In this document: piece after piece, positions 36,205-44,893 of the stretch | Numbering within the stretch: position 1 is the first letter of the stretch | Layout of the letters: each line of letters starts with the position of its first letter | From: CAYWQB01 sp964460785 | GTDB lineage: Bacteria > Chlamydiota > Chlamydiia > Chlamydiales > CAYWQB01 | Direction of reading: 5' to 3' | Assembly: GCA_964460785.1 (NCBI GenBank) | Contig: CAYWQB010000001.1 | Span: 310,001 to 374,000, forward strand | Length of the DNA: 64,000 bases | The notes under the pieces: generated by a model | The model's input: the letters and a program-made list of their open reading frames with translations, nothing else | The model's database searches: none | What the model was told of the DNA's origin: nothing | Translations under genes and position numbers: made by a program

Positions 36205-38190
36205 TCACCTAAGAGATCTCTCTTTCACTAGTGAAGTAAAAGAGTTTGTATCCATGACCGTATAGCCCCCTGTAGAGCTCTGTACAGCCAATTCTTCTCC
36301 TTCCCCCCATTGCACAAAAGATAAGGGCACACAATGTTTTGCAAGAAAGTCCACAGCCTGCTTTGAGCAGTCACTTGTGGCGGGGAATGAGAAGAGAAGA
36401 GTTTCTGAGCTCTGTAGTCGCAAGAGCACATAATAAAAATATGCATGTCCAATAGGGTAAAGCTCCATCAAAGGTTGAGCAGCACGCAAAATCGATTTAC
36501 ACCCCTCTAAATACACACTACTTCCTGTGTACTTATGGAGGCGCAATAAGTTATCTGCATGCAAGGAGTTCCCACAAGGAAAGTTTTTATCTCCTAATTC
36601 ACACTGACGATAAAAAAGGGGAAAATGCAAACATTGCTGGTAAAATGCCCCTCCCTCTTCTCCAAAAAAGCGTTCTGCTGCATGAGCTACTTTTTGTGCA
36701 TACTCTAGATATGCAGGGTTTATCCCTAACTCATACCCTTGTAATAGGGAATAGCAAAGGTAGGCATAATCATCAAAAATATGATCTGGAGAGAGACTCG
36801 CTTTGCTAGAGCTATGGTAAAGCCTCTGACCGTCCCACAGGGCATCCAGAGCGTAGGCTATAATTTCCTGCCCTTTTTGTATCCAAGATGGATTGACAAA
36901 ACTCACTCCAGCAGAGAACAGAAGTGCTGCAAATGCAGCATTTGTAGAAGTCACAAAAGGATGCTCTGAATCCTGTGTAGAGATAAACTCATGCTCTCTA
37001 ACTGCTTTTAATGCAGCATCCACAGCTTCTTGAAAGTGTTCAACATTGAGCTTATGGTACCTACAGTAGGACTCTGCATCTATTTGAAGGCGAACACGCT
37101 GCTTCTTAAACAGGTATTCCTTCAGGTCTATCCCCCAGAAAGGCGCCACTTGTCGTGTCAGCTTTTTTCCGAGATGAGTATAAAAGTCTTCTAGACACCA
37201 CTCAAGCTCTCTTTGCCCTTTTTGGTGGCTAGAGATGCCTCCACACGGAAGAGAAGCCCCCTTTAACATGCCCTGAATAAACCCCTCAACAAACTTCTGG
37301 TAAGCCTCTTTTCCCGTTGCTTTCCAAGCGACTAAGTAGGTTTCTGCAAGAAATGCATTTTCCAATAGCTCTTTTTCTGGATAAGGGTCACTCCAAGTCT
37401 CGCTTTGAGAATAGCGGTGAGCTCCACCCTGAATCACATCATGATAAGATCCCCTCAAAGCACTATCAAGGGTCTTATGAATATAAAGCGCAGACCGATC
37501 ATCAGCCTGTACACAAAGATGGGTCAGAAGAAAGCGGATATGGCAACTATTTACACTTTTGATAGACCCTTGCTCTCCGCCATATAGAGGGTCAACATTT
37601 GGATACAAATAATCCTTAAAGAGAGAGGCTTGCCCTAGATCAGGCATACTATCCCCTTGTGAAAGCACCTTTTGAGAAAGCCCTTCGATAAGCTTTTTGG
37701 CTTCGCCAAGAAAGCGCTCTCTATTTTCTGTCCACATATTGCGCACAGCTGCAATAAACTCTTCGACCCCAATTTCATTTTCTTTTGGATGTAAAGGAAG
37801 GGATTGCACGGCATAAAGAGGAAGAAGGTTTGTTGAAAGAGCAAAGCAAATGGGCCAGTCCAAAGCCTCCATAAAAAAAGCATGAGCAAATTCTAAGTAA
37901 AGCTCTGCCACCGAGGGAATATGTTCTCGATCCAGAAGAACACAGACAAAGTTTTGGTTTAGCCTCTCTCCCAGAGTAGGATCTTGAAAGACCTCTTTTT
38001 GTAATCTCTGAAGGGTAGGGCATCCAACATGACCAATACACAGAAAGACAGGAACATCACGTTCATCTGCTAAAGTGAAAGCTTGCTTCCCCCAAGGAAG
38101 CCAATGCACCTGATCGTTGGCATGTTGCTTTAAGAGGCAAGAAGAGTTTTTTGCAATATGGCTCACATACAACCTTTGGAAAGAAAGCAT
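36205..38190 (-). CDS. YyaL/DUF255-family protein with lost thioredoxin motif
   Basis: 661 aa from the ATG at 38190 (an upstream TTG would add six residues). The N-terminal ~150 residues align by pattern with the thioredoxin-like DUF255 domain ('LKQHANDQVHWLPWGKQAF', 'VPVFLCIG', 'LNQNFVCVLLDREHIPSV'). The rest is an alpha/alpha-barrel like that of N-acylglucosamine-2-epimerases ('GGAHRYSQSETW', 'YAYLCYSLLQGYEL'). Family members normally carry CHWCHVM; here residues 57-63 read CPTLQRL, so the second Cys of the redox pair is missing. The usual HFEKMLYDN becomes YPEKELLEN. Full-length and frame-intact, so a repurposed rather than dead protein is likely. True function unknown even in canonical members. 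Confidence 0.8.
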   Translation of the reverse strand: MLSFQRLYVSHIAKNSSCLLKQHANDQVHWLPWGKQAFTLADERDVPVFLCIGHVGCPTLQRLQKEVFQDPTLGERLNQNFVCVLLDREHIPSVAELYLEFAHAFFMEALDWPICFALSTNLLPLYAVQSLPLHPKENEIGVEEFIAAVRNMWTENRERFLGEAKKLIEGLSQKVLSQGDSMPDLGQASLFKDYLYPNVDPLYGGEQGSIKSVNSCHIRFLLTHLCVQADDRSALYIHKTLDSALRGSYHDVIQGGAHRYSQSETWSDPYPEKELLENAFLAETYLVAWKATGKEAYQKFVEGFIQGMLKGASLPCGGISSHQKGQRELEWCLEDFYTHLGKKLTRQVAPFWGIDLKEYLFKKQRVRLQIDAESYCRYHKLNVEHFQEAVDAALKAVREHEFISTQDSEHPFVTSTNAAFAALLFSAGVSFVNPSWIQKGQEIIAYALDALWDGQRLYHSSSKASLSPDHIFDDYAYLCYSLLQGYELGINPAYLEYAQKVAHAAERFFGEEGGAFYQQCLHFPLFYRQCELGDKNFPCGNSLHADNLLRLHKYTGSSVYLEGCKSILRAAQPLMELYPIGHAYFYYVLLRLQSSETLLFSFPATSDCSKQAVDFLAKHCVPLSFVQWGEGEELAVQSSTGGYTVMDTNSFTSLVKERSLR

Positions 38191-38305
38191 TACGGCGCAG
38201 TAAAACAAAAAGGGAATTCCATGAAAAACATTTTCCTTACTGACTATCGCCTACAAAAGACAAAAACTGTATAAGAGACTTCTTTCATCTATGGCTTAAT
38301 GTGCA

Positions 38306-40402
38306 ATGAAACGATTTTCTCTACTTCTTTCTTTAGCCCTCTCCCTGTCTTCTTTAGCAGTCTCTGACTCCCTGCACATCGATCTAAAAAACCCCTCATG
38401 GAAAGATTCTGTTTTTTCCACTTATGAAGGAGGAGTGGTAGAGGGAGATTCTCTACGCATCCAAGCTGAGACAATTTCCCTATCCAAAGCCCAAGGGCCG
38501 AATGAGGATTCTAAGATTCAAGCAAGCGGCTCTTTAATGCTTGAGCTGAATGGCAGTATCTACGTTGGCAAACGCTTAGAATACAACTTAACCAAGCATA
38601 CAGGGCTTCTTATAGAGGGAGCTACCTCCCAAGATATTTGGCTCTATCAAGCGGAAAAAATTCGTTTTTTTGCTGATGGAAAAGTACTTCTTGAACAGGT
38701 TAAGGCATCTACAAACCATGAGAAGTCCCCCTCTTGGTACCTTATTGCTTCTGATGTAACTATTTTACCTACACATCAGCTTCAAATGAGGAACCTTCGC
38801 TTTCACCTTGGTCCAATTCCTTTCTTATGGCTCCCCTACCTCAGCGGAGCCATTGACACCTTCCGCAACCCTCCGGTCACTCTTTCTCTCCGTATTGGCA
38901 GCAAAAAAGATAACCGTCTTGGGATTCGCTATAGAATGTATGAAGGAAGTGAATGGACCTCTTACTTGCGGCTAGCCTATCATGTGAGTAGAGGTGTTGG
39001 TGCTGGTGTAGACTTTTCTTATAATAGTCTTTCTGGAAAAAGCTCTCTCTTTTCACAGAATTTTTATGCAAAAGACAGCACTATTTCAGATCCTAAAAAA
39101 CGCGCTCGCTACCAATTCACAGGAAACTTTAAGCATCTACTCCGTCAAGGGCGTTCACATGTAGAAGTTGTCTATGATAAAACAAGTGACAGCTCCATAG
39201 TTGAAGATTTTTACACCAATGACTTCACGATTCGCAATGTTCGCAATACATATGCGACGCTCAAAAATCAAACAGACCGCTCGATTCAGCACCTGCGCGT
39301 GAAAGCACAAGTCAACAACTTTCAGACAGTTAAACAGGAGTTTCCATCACTCTTTGCAACAGTCAAGCCTTTAACTCTAAATAGACTAGGCCTTGTTTTC
39401 CAGGGACAAACACGCCTTGAATATTTAGACCTTACCTATGCAAATGGTACTCCTGGTGTACGAGAATTTTCCGCCCCCCGCTACCACCTTTCTGCCCTTT
39501 GCTATCGCCCCTTTCACCTTGCAGCAATCAATATTTCCCCCTTCCTAGGCAGCTCTGGAGCTTTCTACGGGAATAGTCCAAATGACACCTCAACAAGGTT
39601 TGCAGTCGTGGAATATGGCCTCAAGTCCAACCTACGACTTGAAAAGCGCTACCCTTCTGTTCAACATACTGTCATTCCGTATATCAACTTCAATGGTGTT
39701 TCCAACCCCACTCGTCCCCTAGAAGACCACTATATTTTTGACTATGAGGATGCATATAACCGCATCCAACTGATTTCCTTAGGAGTGCGCCAACAGTGGT
39801 CCTCTACCAAGTCCTCTCAGCCTTTTTTAGTCGACTGGGATCTCTTCCTTCGCTACTTCGCAGGAAAAACAAATGCTACACATCGCTTACCAAGACTCTA
39901 CACACAACTTTCTATCCAACCGACTCCCTCCCTTTCTTGCTACTGCAAAGGCTCTTTTTATCGTCCCAAGCATAATGTCGACTTGCTCAGGGTGGGGCTT
40001 GCATGGACCAGAAATGAAAACTTTGCCTTCCGTATTGAAGGAGAATCTCGCAGCCGCTATGGTTGGCTAAAAGCCAATGATCAAAGCTTTTTCTTAGAAG
40101 CCACGCGGCCTGAAGAAGACTTACTAGCCTCTAGCCTATCTCGCCCACAAAAAACTCTCCATACGCATCTAAGCTTCCGTCCCCTCCGCTCTCTACTTGT
40201 CACCTTTGAAACACGAAATGGCTGGCAAAGAGAAAGGCTTGCTCCCTACAATGAATGGAAGACCACCTTCAATACTCTTGTTGGTGCACAATGGGCTCTA
40301 GAGTTGATTTTAGAAAAAACAACAGTTGATAAAAGAGTTGGCCTTAACCTCTCCCTTGTAGGAGGAAAGAAGCGACTCCACGATCAGCGAACAATTTGGT
40401 AA
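38306..40402 (+). CDS. LptD-like outer-membrane LPS assembly protein
   Basis: 698 aa with a Sec signal peptide (residues 1-20, 'FSLLLSLALSLSSLAVS'). Residues ~40-180 form an OstA/LptA-like beta-jellyroll segment ('EGGVVEGDSLRIQAETISLSKA', 'ASGSLMLELNGSIYVGKRLEYN'). From ~190 on there is a large barrel: 'LWLPYLSGAIDTFRNPPVTLSLRIGSKKDNRLGIRYRMY' is typical of the LptD junction, and alternating aromatic strands run to 'LNLSLVGGKK'. LptD inserts lipopolysaccharide into the outer leaflet. The organism's LPS need is consistent with this, but a homologue of another OstA-domain protein cannot be excluded. Nine nt upstream of the next gene on the same strand. Confidence 0.7.
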   Translation: MKRFSLLLSLALSLSSLAVSDSLHIDLKNPSWKDSVFSTYEGGVVEGDSLRIQAETISLSKAQGPNEDSKIQASGSLMLELNGSIYVGKRLEYNLTKHTGLLIEGATSQDIWLYQAEKIRFFADGKVLLEQVKASTNHEKSPSWYLIASDVTILPTHQLQMRNLRFHLGPIPFLWLPYLSGAIDTFRNPPVTLSLRIGSKKDNRLGIRYRMYEGSEWTSYLRLAYHVSRGVGAGVDFSYNSLSGKSSLFSQNFYAKDSTISDPKKRARYQFTGNFKHLLRQGRSHVEVVYDKTSDSSIVEDFYTNDFTIRNVRNTYATLKNQTDRSIQHLRVKAQVNNFQTVKQEFPSLFATVKPLTLNRLGLVFQGQTRLEYLDLTYANGTPGVREFSAPRYHLSALCYRPFHLAAINISPFLGSSGAFYGNSPNDTSTRFAVVEYGLKSNLRLEKRYPSVQHTVIPYINFNGVSNPTRPLEDHYIFDYEDAYNRIQLISLGVRQQWSSTKSSQPFLVDWDLFLRYFAGKTNATHRLPRLYTQLSIQPTPSLSCYCKGSFYRPKHNVDLLRVGLAWTRNENFAFRIEGESRSRYGWLKANDQSFFLEATRPEEDLLASSLSRPQKTLHTHLSFRPLRSLLVTFETRNGWQRERLAPYNEWKTTFNTLVGAQWALELILEKTTVDKRVGLNLSLVGGKKRLHDQRTIW

Positions 40403-40411
40403 CTGCAAGCG

Positions 40412-41581
40412 ATGGCAAATCTTGTCCTACTTATCAATGGATTGGCCGATGATCCTTTACAAGACCTTGGGGGCTTAACACCTCTTGAAATGGCAAAACA
40501 TCCCAACCTGGATGAAATGCTGGAGAGTGGCGAAGCGCTATCTATTTCTCCCCCAGCTCCCGCATCATTTCTTAGCAGCCTCCACTCCTTTCTCGCTGGT
40601 AAACAGCTGGCCACTTCCCAAGCTCTCAGTGAGGCTGTGGCTTTAGGGCACCAGTTTTCTCCCAACCAAGGAGCTTTTTCCTGTTTATTTGCATCGATTG
40701 GCCAGGGGACTGTGGTTGACCTTTCAGATCATTTGCTGACTGACCGTGAGGGACAACTTCTTTGTGAAGTCCTCAACCACACCTTCTCTACAGATGGCTG
40801 CCACTTCTATCATGTAGAAAAAAACCGCTTCCTTCTTGTTTCGAATAATTCACATCTCACGGATCTTCTTCCTTTACATAACAAGCCGATCACACACTTT
40901 TTAGAGTCAGAGTGGCGCTCTCTCTTTCCTTCAGCCTCTTTGACAGCAGTCGACCTTTTGAATCAAATGTGCCAATGTCTAGCCTCTAATGAGATCAATA
41001 CTCTTAAGGAGGACTTTGAAGAGCCTCCTGTGAATGGACTTGTATTTTTAGAGGGAGGAAAATGGAATCAGCCTGACCAGACAGCGGCACTCACTCTTCC
41101 GGAAGATACCCTTATTATTACTAAAAGCCCTGGAACTGTTGGATTGGCGAAATCTCTAGGCCTTGATGCCTGGTGTCTTCCAGAAGAGGAAGAAAAATTT
41201 TCTCATATCCCACTTGTTCTACACCATCTTCCTGACCTGTTCATGCAACGAAGTACCCTCATATGGGAAATTAACTACCTTTGGCGCTGCACATTAAATG
41301 GACATCTATTAGAAAAGGTCAAAACAATCGAGTACCTCGACAGGCAACTTCTAAAACCTCTTAAGAACTTATACCAATCTTCCCTATCAGGAGGATTGCT
41401 TCTCTTTCCTTTAACTCATACATCGATTCATCCTGGGGTTTGCTCTGATGGTGCTGTTCCTGGGGTTTGGTTTCCCAAACATGGCCTGAAACACCCTTCT
41501 GTCACGTTCACAGAAAAGATTACAGAAGCCTCTTCTAGCTCTCAGCTAGCCATTGAGCAACTATCACAAACCCTACCCTAA
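40412..41581 (+). CDS. Degenerate ApgM-type phosphoglycerate mutase homologue
   Basis: 389 aa. The beginning 'LVLLINGLADDPLQDLGGLTPLEMAKHPNLDEML' matches cofactor-independent phosphoglycerate mutase of the archaeal ApgM type (alkaline-phosphatase superfamily), and the segment 'EKVKTIEYLDRQLLKPL' matches its late helix. However the first metal-ligand Asp (GDGMAD in active enzymes) is Asn9 here (INGLAD), the nucleophile Ser region is changed to 'APASFLSS', the DE..H.GD motif is absent and GDHST is replaced by 'PLTHTSIHP'. The frame is intact, so it looks like a pseudoenzyme rather than a pseudogene. Convergent 9-nt overlap with the DUF368 gene; upstream LptD-like gene 9 nt away. Confidence 0.7.
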   Translation: MANLVLLINGLADDPLQDLGGLTPLEMAKHPNLDEMLESGEALSISPPAPASFLSSLHSFLAGKQLATSQALSEAVALGHQFSPNQGAFSCLFASIGQGTVVDLSDHLLTDREGQLLCEVLNHTFSTDGCHFYHVEKNRFLLVSNNSHLTDLLPLHNKPITHFLESEWRSLFPSASLTAVDLLNQMCQCLASNEINTLKEDFEEPPVNGLVFLEGGKWNQPDQTAALTLPEDTLIITKSPGTVGLAKSLGLDAWCLPEEEEKFSHIPLVLHHLPDLFMQRSTLIWEINYLWRCTLNGHLLEKVKTIEYLDRQLLKPLKNLYQSSLSGGLLLFPLTHTSIHPGVCSDGAVPGVWFPKHGLKHPSVTFTEKITEASSSSQLAIEQLSQTLP

Positions 41582-42568
41582 GTTACCTGAAACATCTATA
41601 GGGTTTCTTTTTGACCATTTTTCTAAGGCATAAAAAGTCAGTAACCCTACCGCAAATAAAGAAAGGGAAATCCATAATAAGGGTGTTGTGTACGCGGGCA
41701 TATAAGCATGAGAAGGAGTTAGAAGCGCCTGATTGTTGCCTACCTGGACGTATTGCCACTCCCAAAAAGGCCATAAACTGGGAGATGCTCCTAGCATAAT
41801 TCCAGCAAAAAAACTGACTGTTTGATCAGGTATTACTCGTAAAGCAAAGGCAATTAAGCGTGCAAAAAGAAGCACGCCAACAAGAATGCCGGCTGCTAGA
41901 ACAGACAAAAAAGCTAGAATATCCACAGGGACATTCCATGAGAAAGCCCCTTCTGTAAAAAGCCGAATTGCTGTGATCACAAATGGATAGAGACCCATAA
42001 TATGCAGTAAGTAACTACCGGAGATCCCTGGCAGCATCATAGCAAAAACAGCAAGCATCCCAGAAAAAAAGACACGAGCTAGCCATACTCCTTCAGTAGA
42101 AAAACGCAAAGGAGCTCCAATAGAGGGCCCTCCAGGCTGCATCACAAAAAGGCAGGTTGCTAAGGTCGCTACCAAAAAAAGAGCCGTATTGCCCAATGAG
42201 CGTCGCCTCACCTGCTTCAAGCAATAAATTGCTGAAGCTAAAATAAGCCCTAAAAAAAGAGCATGTAATCCAGAACGGGCGGTAGGGTGGTTGAGGCAAT
42301 AGTGAATCAGGTGGGTAAAGCCGAGAATTGCAACGCCCATCCCCATAAGCAAGGCGATTAAAAAACGCCAAGGAAGATAGCGAGATAGGGTTTTCCACTT
42401 AAATGTAACCGCAAGATGTAAGGCATGTGTATCAACTTTGCTAATTGCCTCGCATAAAGGCGCATATAGCCCAACAACAAAAGCGATGGTCCCAGAAGAG
42501 ACCCCGGGGATTAGCTCTGCAATCCCCATAAGCCCCCCCCTTAGAAAAACACCTGTCTCTCGGCGCAT
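41573..42568 (-). CDS. DUF368 membrane protein (PopT-type polyprenyl-phosphate transporter family)
   Basis: 331 aa with eight to nine hydrophobic helices. The two family hallmarks are 'GGLMGIAELIPGVSSGTIAFVVGLY' near residue 11 and 'FAMMLPGISGSYLLHIMGLY' near 175. DUF368 (PopT) proteins were recently shown to be one of two families that recycle undecaprenyl phosphate across the cytoplasmic membrane for peptidoglycan and other wall polymers. It starts 1 nt after a RodZ-like HTH gene, which strengthens a cell-wall connection. Role by family; not proven here. Confidence 0.88.
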   Translation of the reverse strand: MRRETGVFLRGGLMGIAELIPGVSSGTIAFVVGLYAPLCEAISKVDTHALHLAVTFKWKTLSRYLPWRFLIALLMGMGVAILGFTHLIHYCLNHPTARSGLHALFLGLILASAIYCLKQVRRRSLGNTALFLVATLATCLFVMQPGGPSIGAPLRFSTEGVWLARVFFSGMLAVFAMMLPGISGSYLLHIMGLYPFVITAIRLFTEGAFSWNVPVDILAFLSVLAAGILVGVLLFARLIAFALRVIPDQTVSFFAGIMLGASPSLWPFWEWQYVQVGNNQALLTPSHAYMPAYTTPLLWISLSLFAVGLLTFYALEKWSKRNPIDVSGNLG

Positions 42569-42569
42569 G

Positions 42570-42995
42570 TTAAAGCAACCCTAGGTAAGAAGCGAATGCC
42601 CATGCAGCCCCAAGTAAAATCCCAAAGCCTGCAATCCACATCAAACTTGGAAGCCACTTCACCCCCTGACCGGGACTGTTGCGCATCTCTACAGAGCCGA
42701 TTCCATAGGCAAAGCTTTGGGTACTTTGCTCTTGCCTAGGGAAGAGGCTTGCAACCTGCTTGCGACAATCATCTGTATTAAGGCCTAAAAAAATTGCATA
42801 CTGCTCTACAAAGCCTCGTGCATAAACAGGAGAAATTAACTGTGAAATCTCTCCTCTTTCAATCGCTTCTAAATGATTCATTCGAATAGAAGTTGCAGCT
42901 TCCACTTCTTTAAGAGAAAGGTTCATTTCTTGCCTTCTTAGGCGAAACTCTTCTCCAAGACTTTGCTGCTGCTGTTTTGCATGCTGAACGGACAT
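42570..42995 (-). CDS. RodZ-like HTH membrane protein
   Basis: 141 aa. The N-terminal HTH_25-type DNA-binding-like fold reads 'LGEEFRLRRQEMNLSLKEVEAATSIRMNHLEAIERGE' followed by 'SPVYARGFVEQYAIFLGL', the exact pattern of RodZ/YfgA. A single membrane helix sits at the C-terminus ('SLMWIAGFGILLGAAWAFAS', ~115-135). The periplasmic domain of long RodZ is missing, as in chlamydial proteins of this kind. RodZ links MreB to the cell-wall machinery. It lies beside rnhC (divergent), the same neighbour pair as in Chlamydia, and 1 nt before the DUF368 gene. Confidence 0.85.
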   Translation of the reverse strand: MSVQHAKQQQQSLGEEFRLRRQEMNLSLKEVEAATSIRMNHLEAIERGEISQLISPVYARGFVEQYAIFLGLNTDDCRKQVASLFPRQEQSTQSFAYGIGSVEMRNSPGQGVKWLPSLMWIAGFGILLGAAWAFASYLGLL

Positions 42996-43327
42996 GGGAC
43001 CCTCAAGGTATTCCTTTTAATCCCCTGAAGATACTTACATATCGCATTTAAGGCAATTTAGCCTGGAAGAACGAGCATAAATTAGGCTGTCTATCACCTC
43101 ATTAATAGGCTAATACTATTAAACCAATATATAAGAAATAAAATTACATCATATTATTTAAGTCATGAAAACCTATTATCCCTTCTAATTTATCGTGACC
43201 AACCTATCTAGGTGAGCTCTTAAAAAGATAAGAATGCACGACCAGGCGGGTAGTAAAATAGCAATTTTCTTGACTCACCAAAAGGATCCTTTAAACTAGC
43301 CTTTTTTACTGAAAAAACAGCCCCTTT
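42996..43327. other. 332-bp AT-rich divergent intergenic region
   Basis: No open frame, RNA gene or repeat of known type. It contains a perfect inverted repeat TTAATAG-N7-CTATTAA (43102-43108 and 43116-43122), a short palindrome CCTA-TC-TAGG (43206-43215) and, near its right end, a promoter candidate for rnhC. It should hold the divergent promoters of the RodZ-like/DUF368 pair and rnhC. AT-rich inverted repeats arise easily by chance, so their operator role is only a possibility. Confidence 0.5.
43270..43297 (+). promoter_or_regulatory. Candidate sigma-70-type promoter of rnhC
   Basis: TTGACT at 43270-43275, 16 nt, then TAAACT at 43292-43297; five of six and four of six consensus matches. 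Predicted start near 43304, 24 nt before the rnhC ATG at 43328. No Shine-Dalgarno is visible in that short leader. Confidence 0.45.
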
Positions 43328-44224
43328 ATGACACAAAAGCCCAAGACATTTGTTACCACAATCTCTGCAGACCAATCGAGAGCTCTACGCTCACTACTTG
43401 AAGAGCAAAGTTTTGCATTCTCACAACCCCCCTATTCTTCTTTTTCAGGTAAAAAAAAGGGCCTTTCGATCACACTATACGAATCAGGAAAGCTAGTGGT
43501 TCAAGGAAAAGAGATGAAAGAGTTCATCGAATTTTATCTTGAGCCTCAAATCTTAAAAACCTTTGAGTTTACTCACCCTCATGCAAATTTAGACCGCACA
43601 GGACGCATTGGCCAAGATGAATCAGGGAAAGGAGATTACTTTGGCCCTTTGGTTATCACGGGTGTGTATGCAGCCCCTGAGTCTATTGAAACTCTTTGTG
43701 ATATTGGCGTGACAGACTCTAAGCGCATCTCTGATGAACGCATTCCTAAACTCGCTAGCGACATCAAAAAGCTCTGCCAACACAAAAACCTTGTTCTTTC
43801 TCCCACAGCATATAACCGCCTCTATCAGCAATTTGGAAACCTGAATCACATGATGGCTTGGGCTCACAGTAAGGTTCTAGTGGAGCTTTTTTCTCTCACA
43901 AATGCGCAGAAAGCTATCATTGACCAATTTGCTCATGAAAGCTTGGTCAAGCGCTTTCTTCAAGGCAAAGCATTTCCTAAAGAGATTATTCAAGTCCCTA
44001 GAGCAGAGTCTGACCCTGTTGTTGCAGCTGCATCTATCTTAGCAAGAGATCGTTTTCTGAATGAGCTCCATAACCTCTCTGAAAAGTATGCGATCCAGCT
44101 CCCAAAAGGAGCCTCACAACTTACAATACAAGCAGGACAGCAGTTTGTCTCTAAATATGGTAAAGAGCAGCTCGTTGAGGTTGCAAAGCTTCACTTTCAA
44201 ACTACACAAAAAATCACTCATTAA
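43328..44224 (+). CDS. rnhC: Ribonuclease HIII
   Basis: 298 aa. The N-terminal ~90 residues are the TBP-like substrate-binding domain of RNase HIII ('LSITLYESGKLVVQGKEMKEFIEFYLEPQIL'). The catalytic domain starts at 'IGQDESGKGDYFGPLVITGVY' (~97), giving the DE pair, then 'VTDSKRISDERI' and 'DQFAHES', with 'ESDPVVAAASILARDRFL' near the end. It removes RNA from RNA-DNA hybrids. It ends with an 11-nt convergent overlap with the following gene. Divergent from the RodZ-like gene as in Chlamydia. Confidence 0.95.
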   Translation: MTQKPKTFVTTISADQSRALRSLLEEQSFAFSQPPYSSFSGKKKGLSITLYESGKLVVQGKEMKEFIEFYLEPQILKTFEFTHPHANLDRTGRIGQDESGKGDYFGPLVITGVYAAPESIETLCDIGVTDSKRISDERIPKLASDIKKLCQHKNLVLSPTAYNRLYQQFGNLNHMMAWAHSKVLVELFSLTNAQKAIIDQFAHESLVKRFLQGKAFPKEIIQVPRAESDPVVAAASILARDRFLNELHNLSEKYAIQLPKGASQLTIQAGQQFVSKYGKEQLVEVAKLHFQTTQKITH

Positions 44225-44717
44225 AATGGAAAGTAGCTGCATCGAGCTTTAGTAATAGGCTTCCTCTATCAATACCACCAGAGCTTTGAATAGGCCAGCC
44301 TACCAAAATGAAAAAAGCCCCTGCTGCAGGAGAGTAGTAGCTCCCTGTTTGCTGATACTCCCTATCTTCAACTAGAAGGCGTATAAATTGATGCTCTTGA
44401 TCTGAGAGAGTCTCTACATCCTCTGGGAAGTCAGCAAGCAAGCTACCTGCTCGGTTATATAGCTGTAGCCTAGCAATGCCATCTACACCAGAAGAGAATG
44501 ACTGAAATACTTTTTTAATTGTATTTTGCGTAACTGCATCTGGTTTTGTTTTGCTATCTTCATAGTCAATAAGCGCTTGTTGAATAGCGTCGGCTTGAGT
44601 CAACTCACTTAGCTTACTATACGCCCAAGATCGGACCTCTTCTGACTGCTCAGCACAAAGTTTTTCCCCTATAAACAGGCTACATAACAAAAAGATCACA
44701 CAAAGGCTTTTCTTCAT
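44214..44717 (-). CDS. Periplasmic Cache-like sensor-domain protein
   Basis: 167 aa from the ATG at 44717, which is preceded by GGGGAGG ~10 nt upstream and gives a classical signal peptide ('MKKSLCVIFLLCSLFIGEKLCA'); an earlier ATG at 44753 would put 12 extra residues before it. The mature part has 'GIARLQLYNRAGSLLADFPEDVETLSDQEHQFIRLLVEDREYQQTGSYYSPAAGAFFILVGWPIQ', which follows the outline of single Cache/PDC ligand-binding domains ('G.lv.s......y......a.......g..Y.s......i.i..PI'). No transmitter domain is attached, so it is a soluble binding protein or a stand-alone sensor. Function unknown. Confidence 0.65.
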   Translation of the reverse strand: MKKSLCVIFLLCSLFIGEKLCAEQSEEVRSWAYSKLSELTQADAIQQALIDYEDSKTKPDAVTQNTIKKVFQSFSSGVDGIARLQLYNRAGSLLADFPEDVETLSDQEHQFIRLLVEDREYQQTGSYYSPAAGAFFILVGWPIQSSGGIDRGSLLLKLDAATFHFNE

Positions 44718-44893
44718 TGACCACAGACCTCCCCACAAATATATAAATAACACTCTATACTTTTTGCAATGAATGAAGACAATACCACTTTAGTCTCCGC
44801 AATAAAAAAATATTTACAAAATATCTTCCAAACTGCATTCATGAATCCATGTCCAAAACTATAACCCAAAAGCGCAAGTAAGGAGTTCATGTT

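Noticed and set aside
43102..43122. TTAATAG-N7-CTATTAA as a defined operator
   Set aside because: Inverted repeats of this length are common by chance in AT-rich DNA; kept only as a note within the intergenic region.
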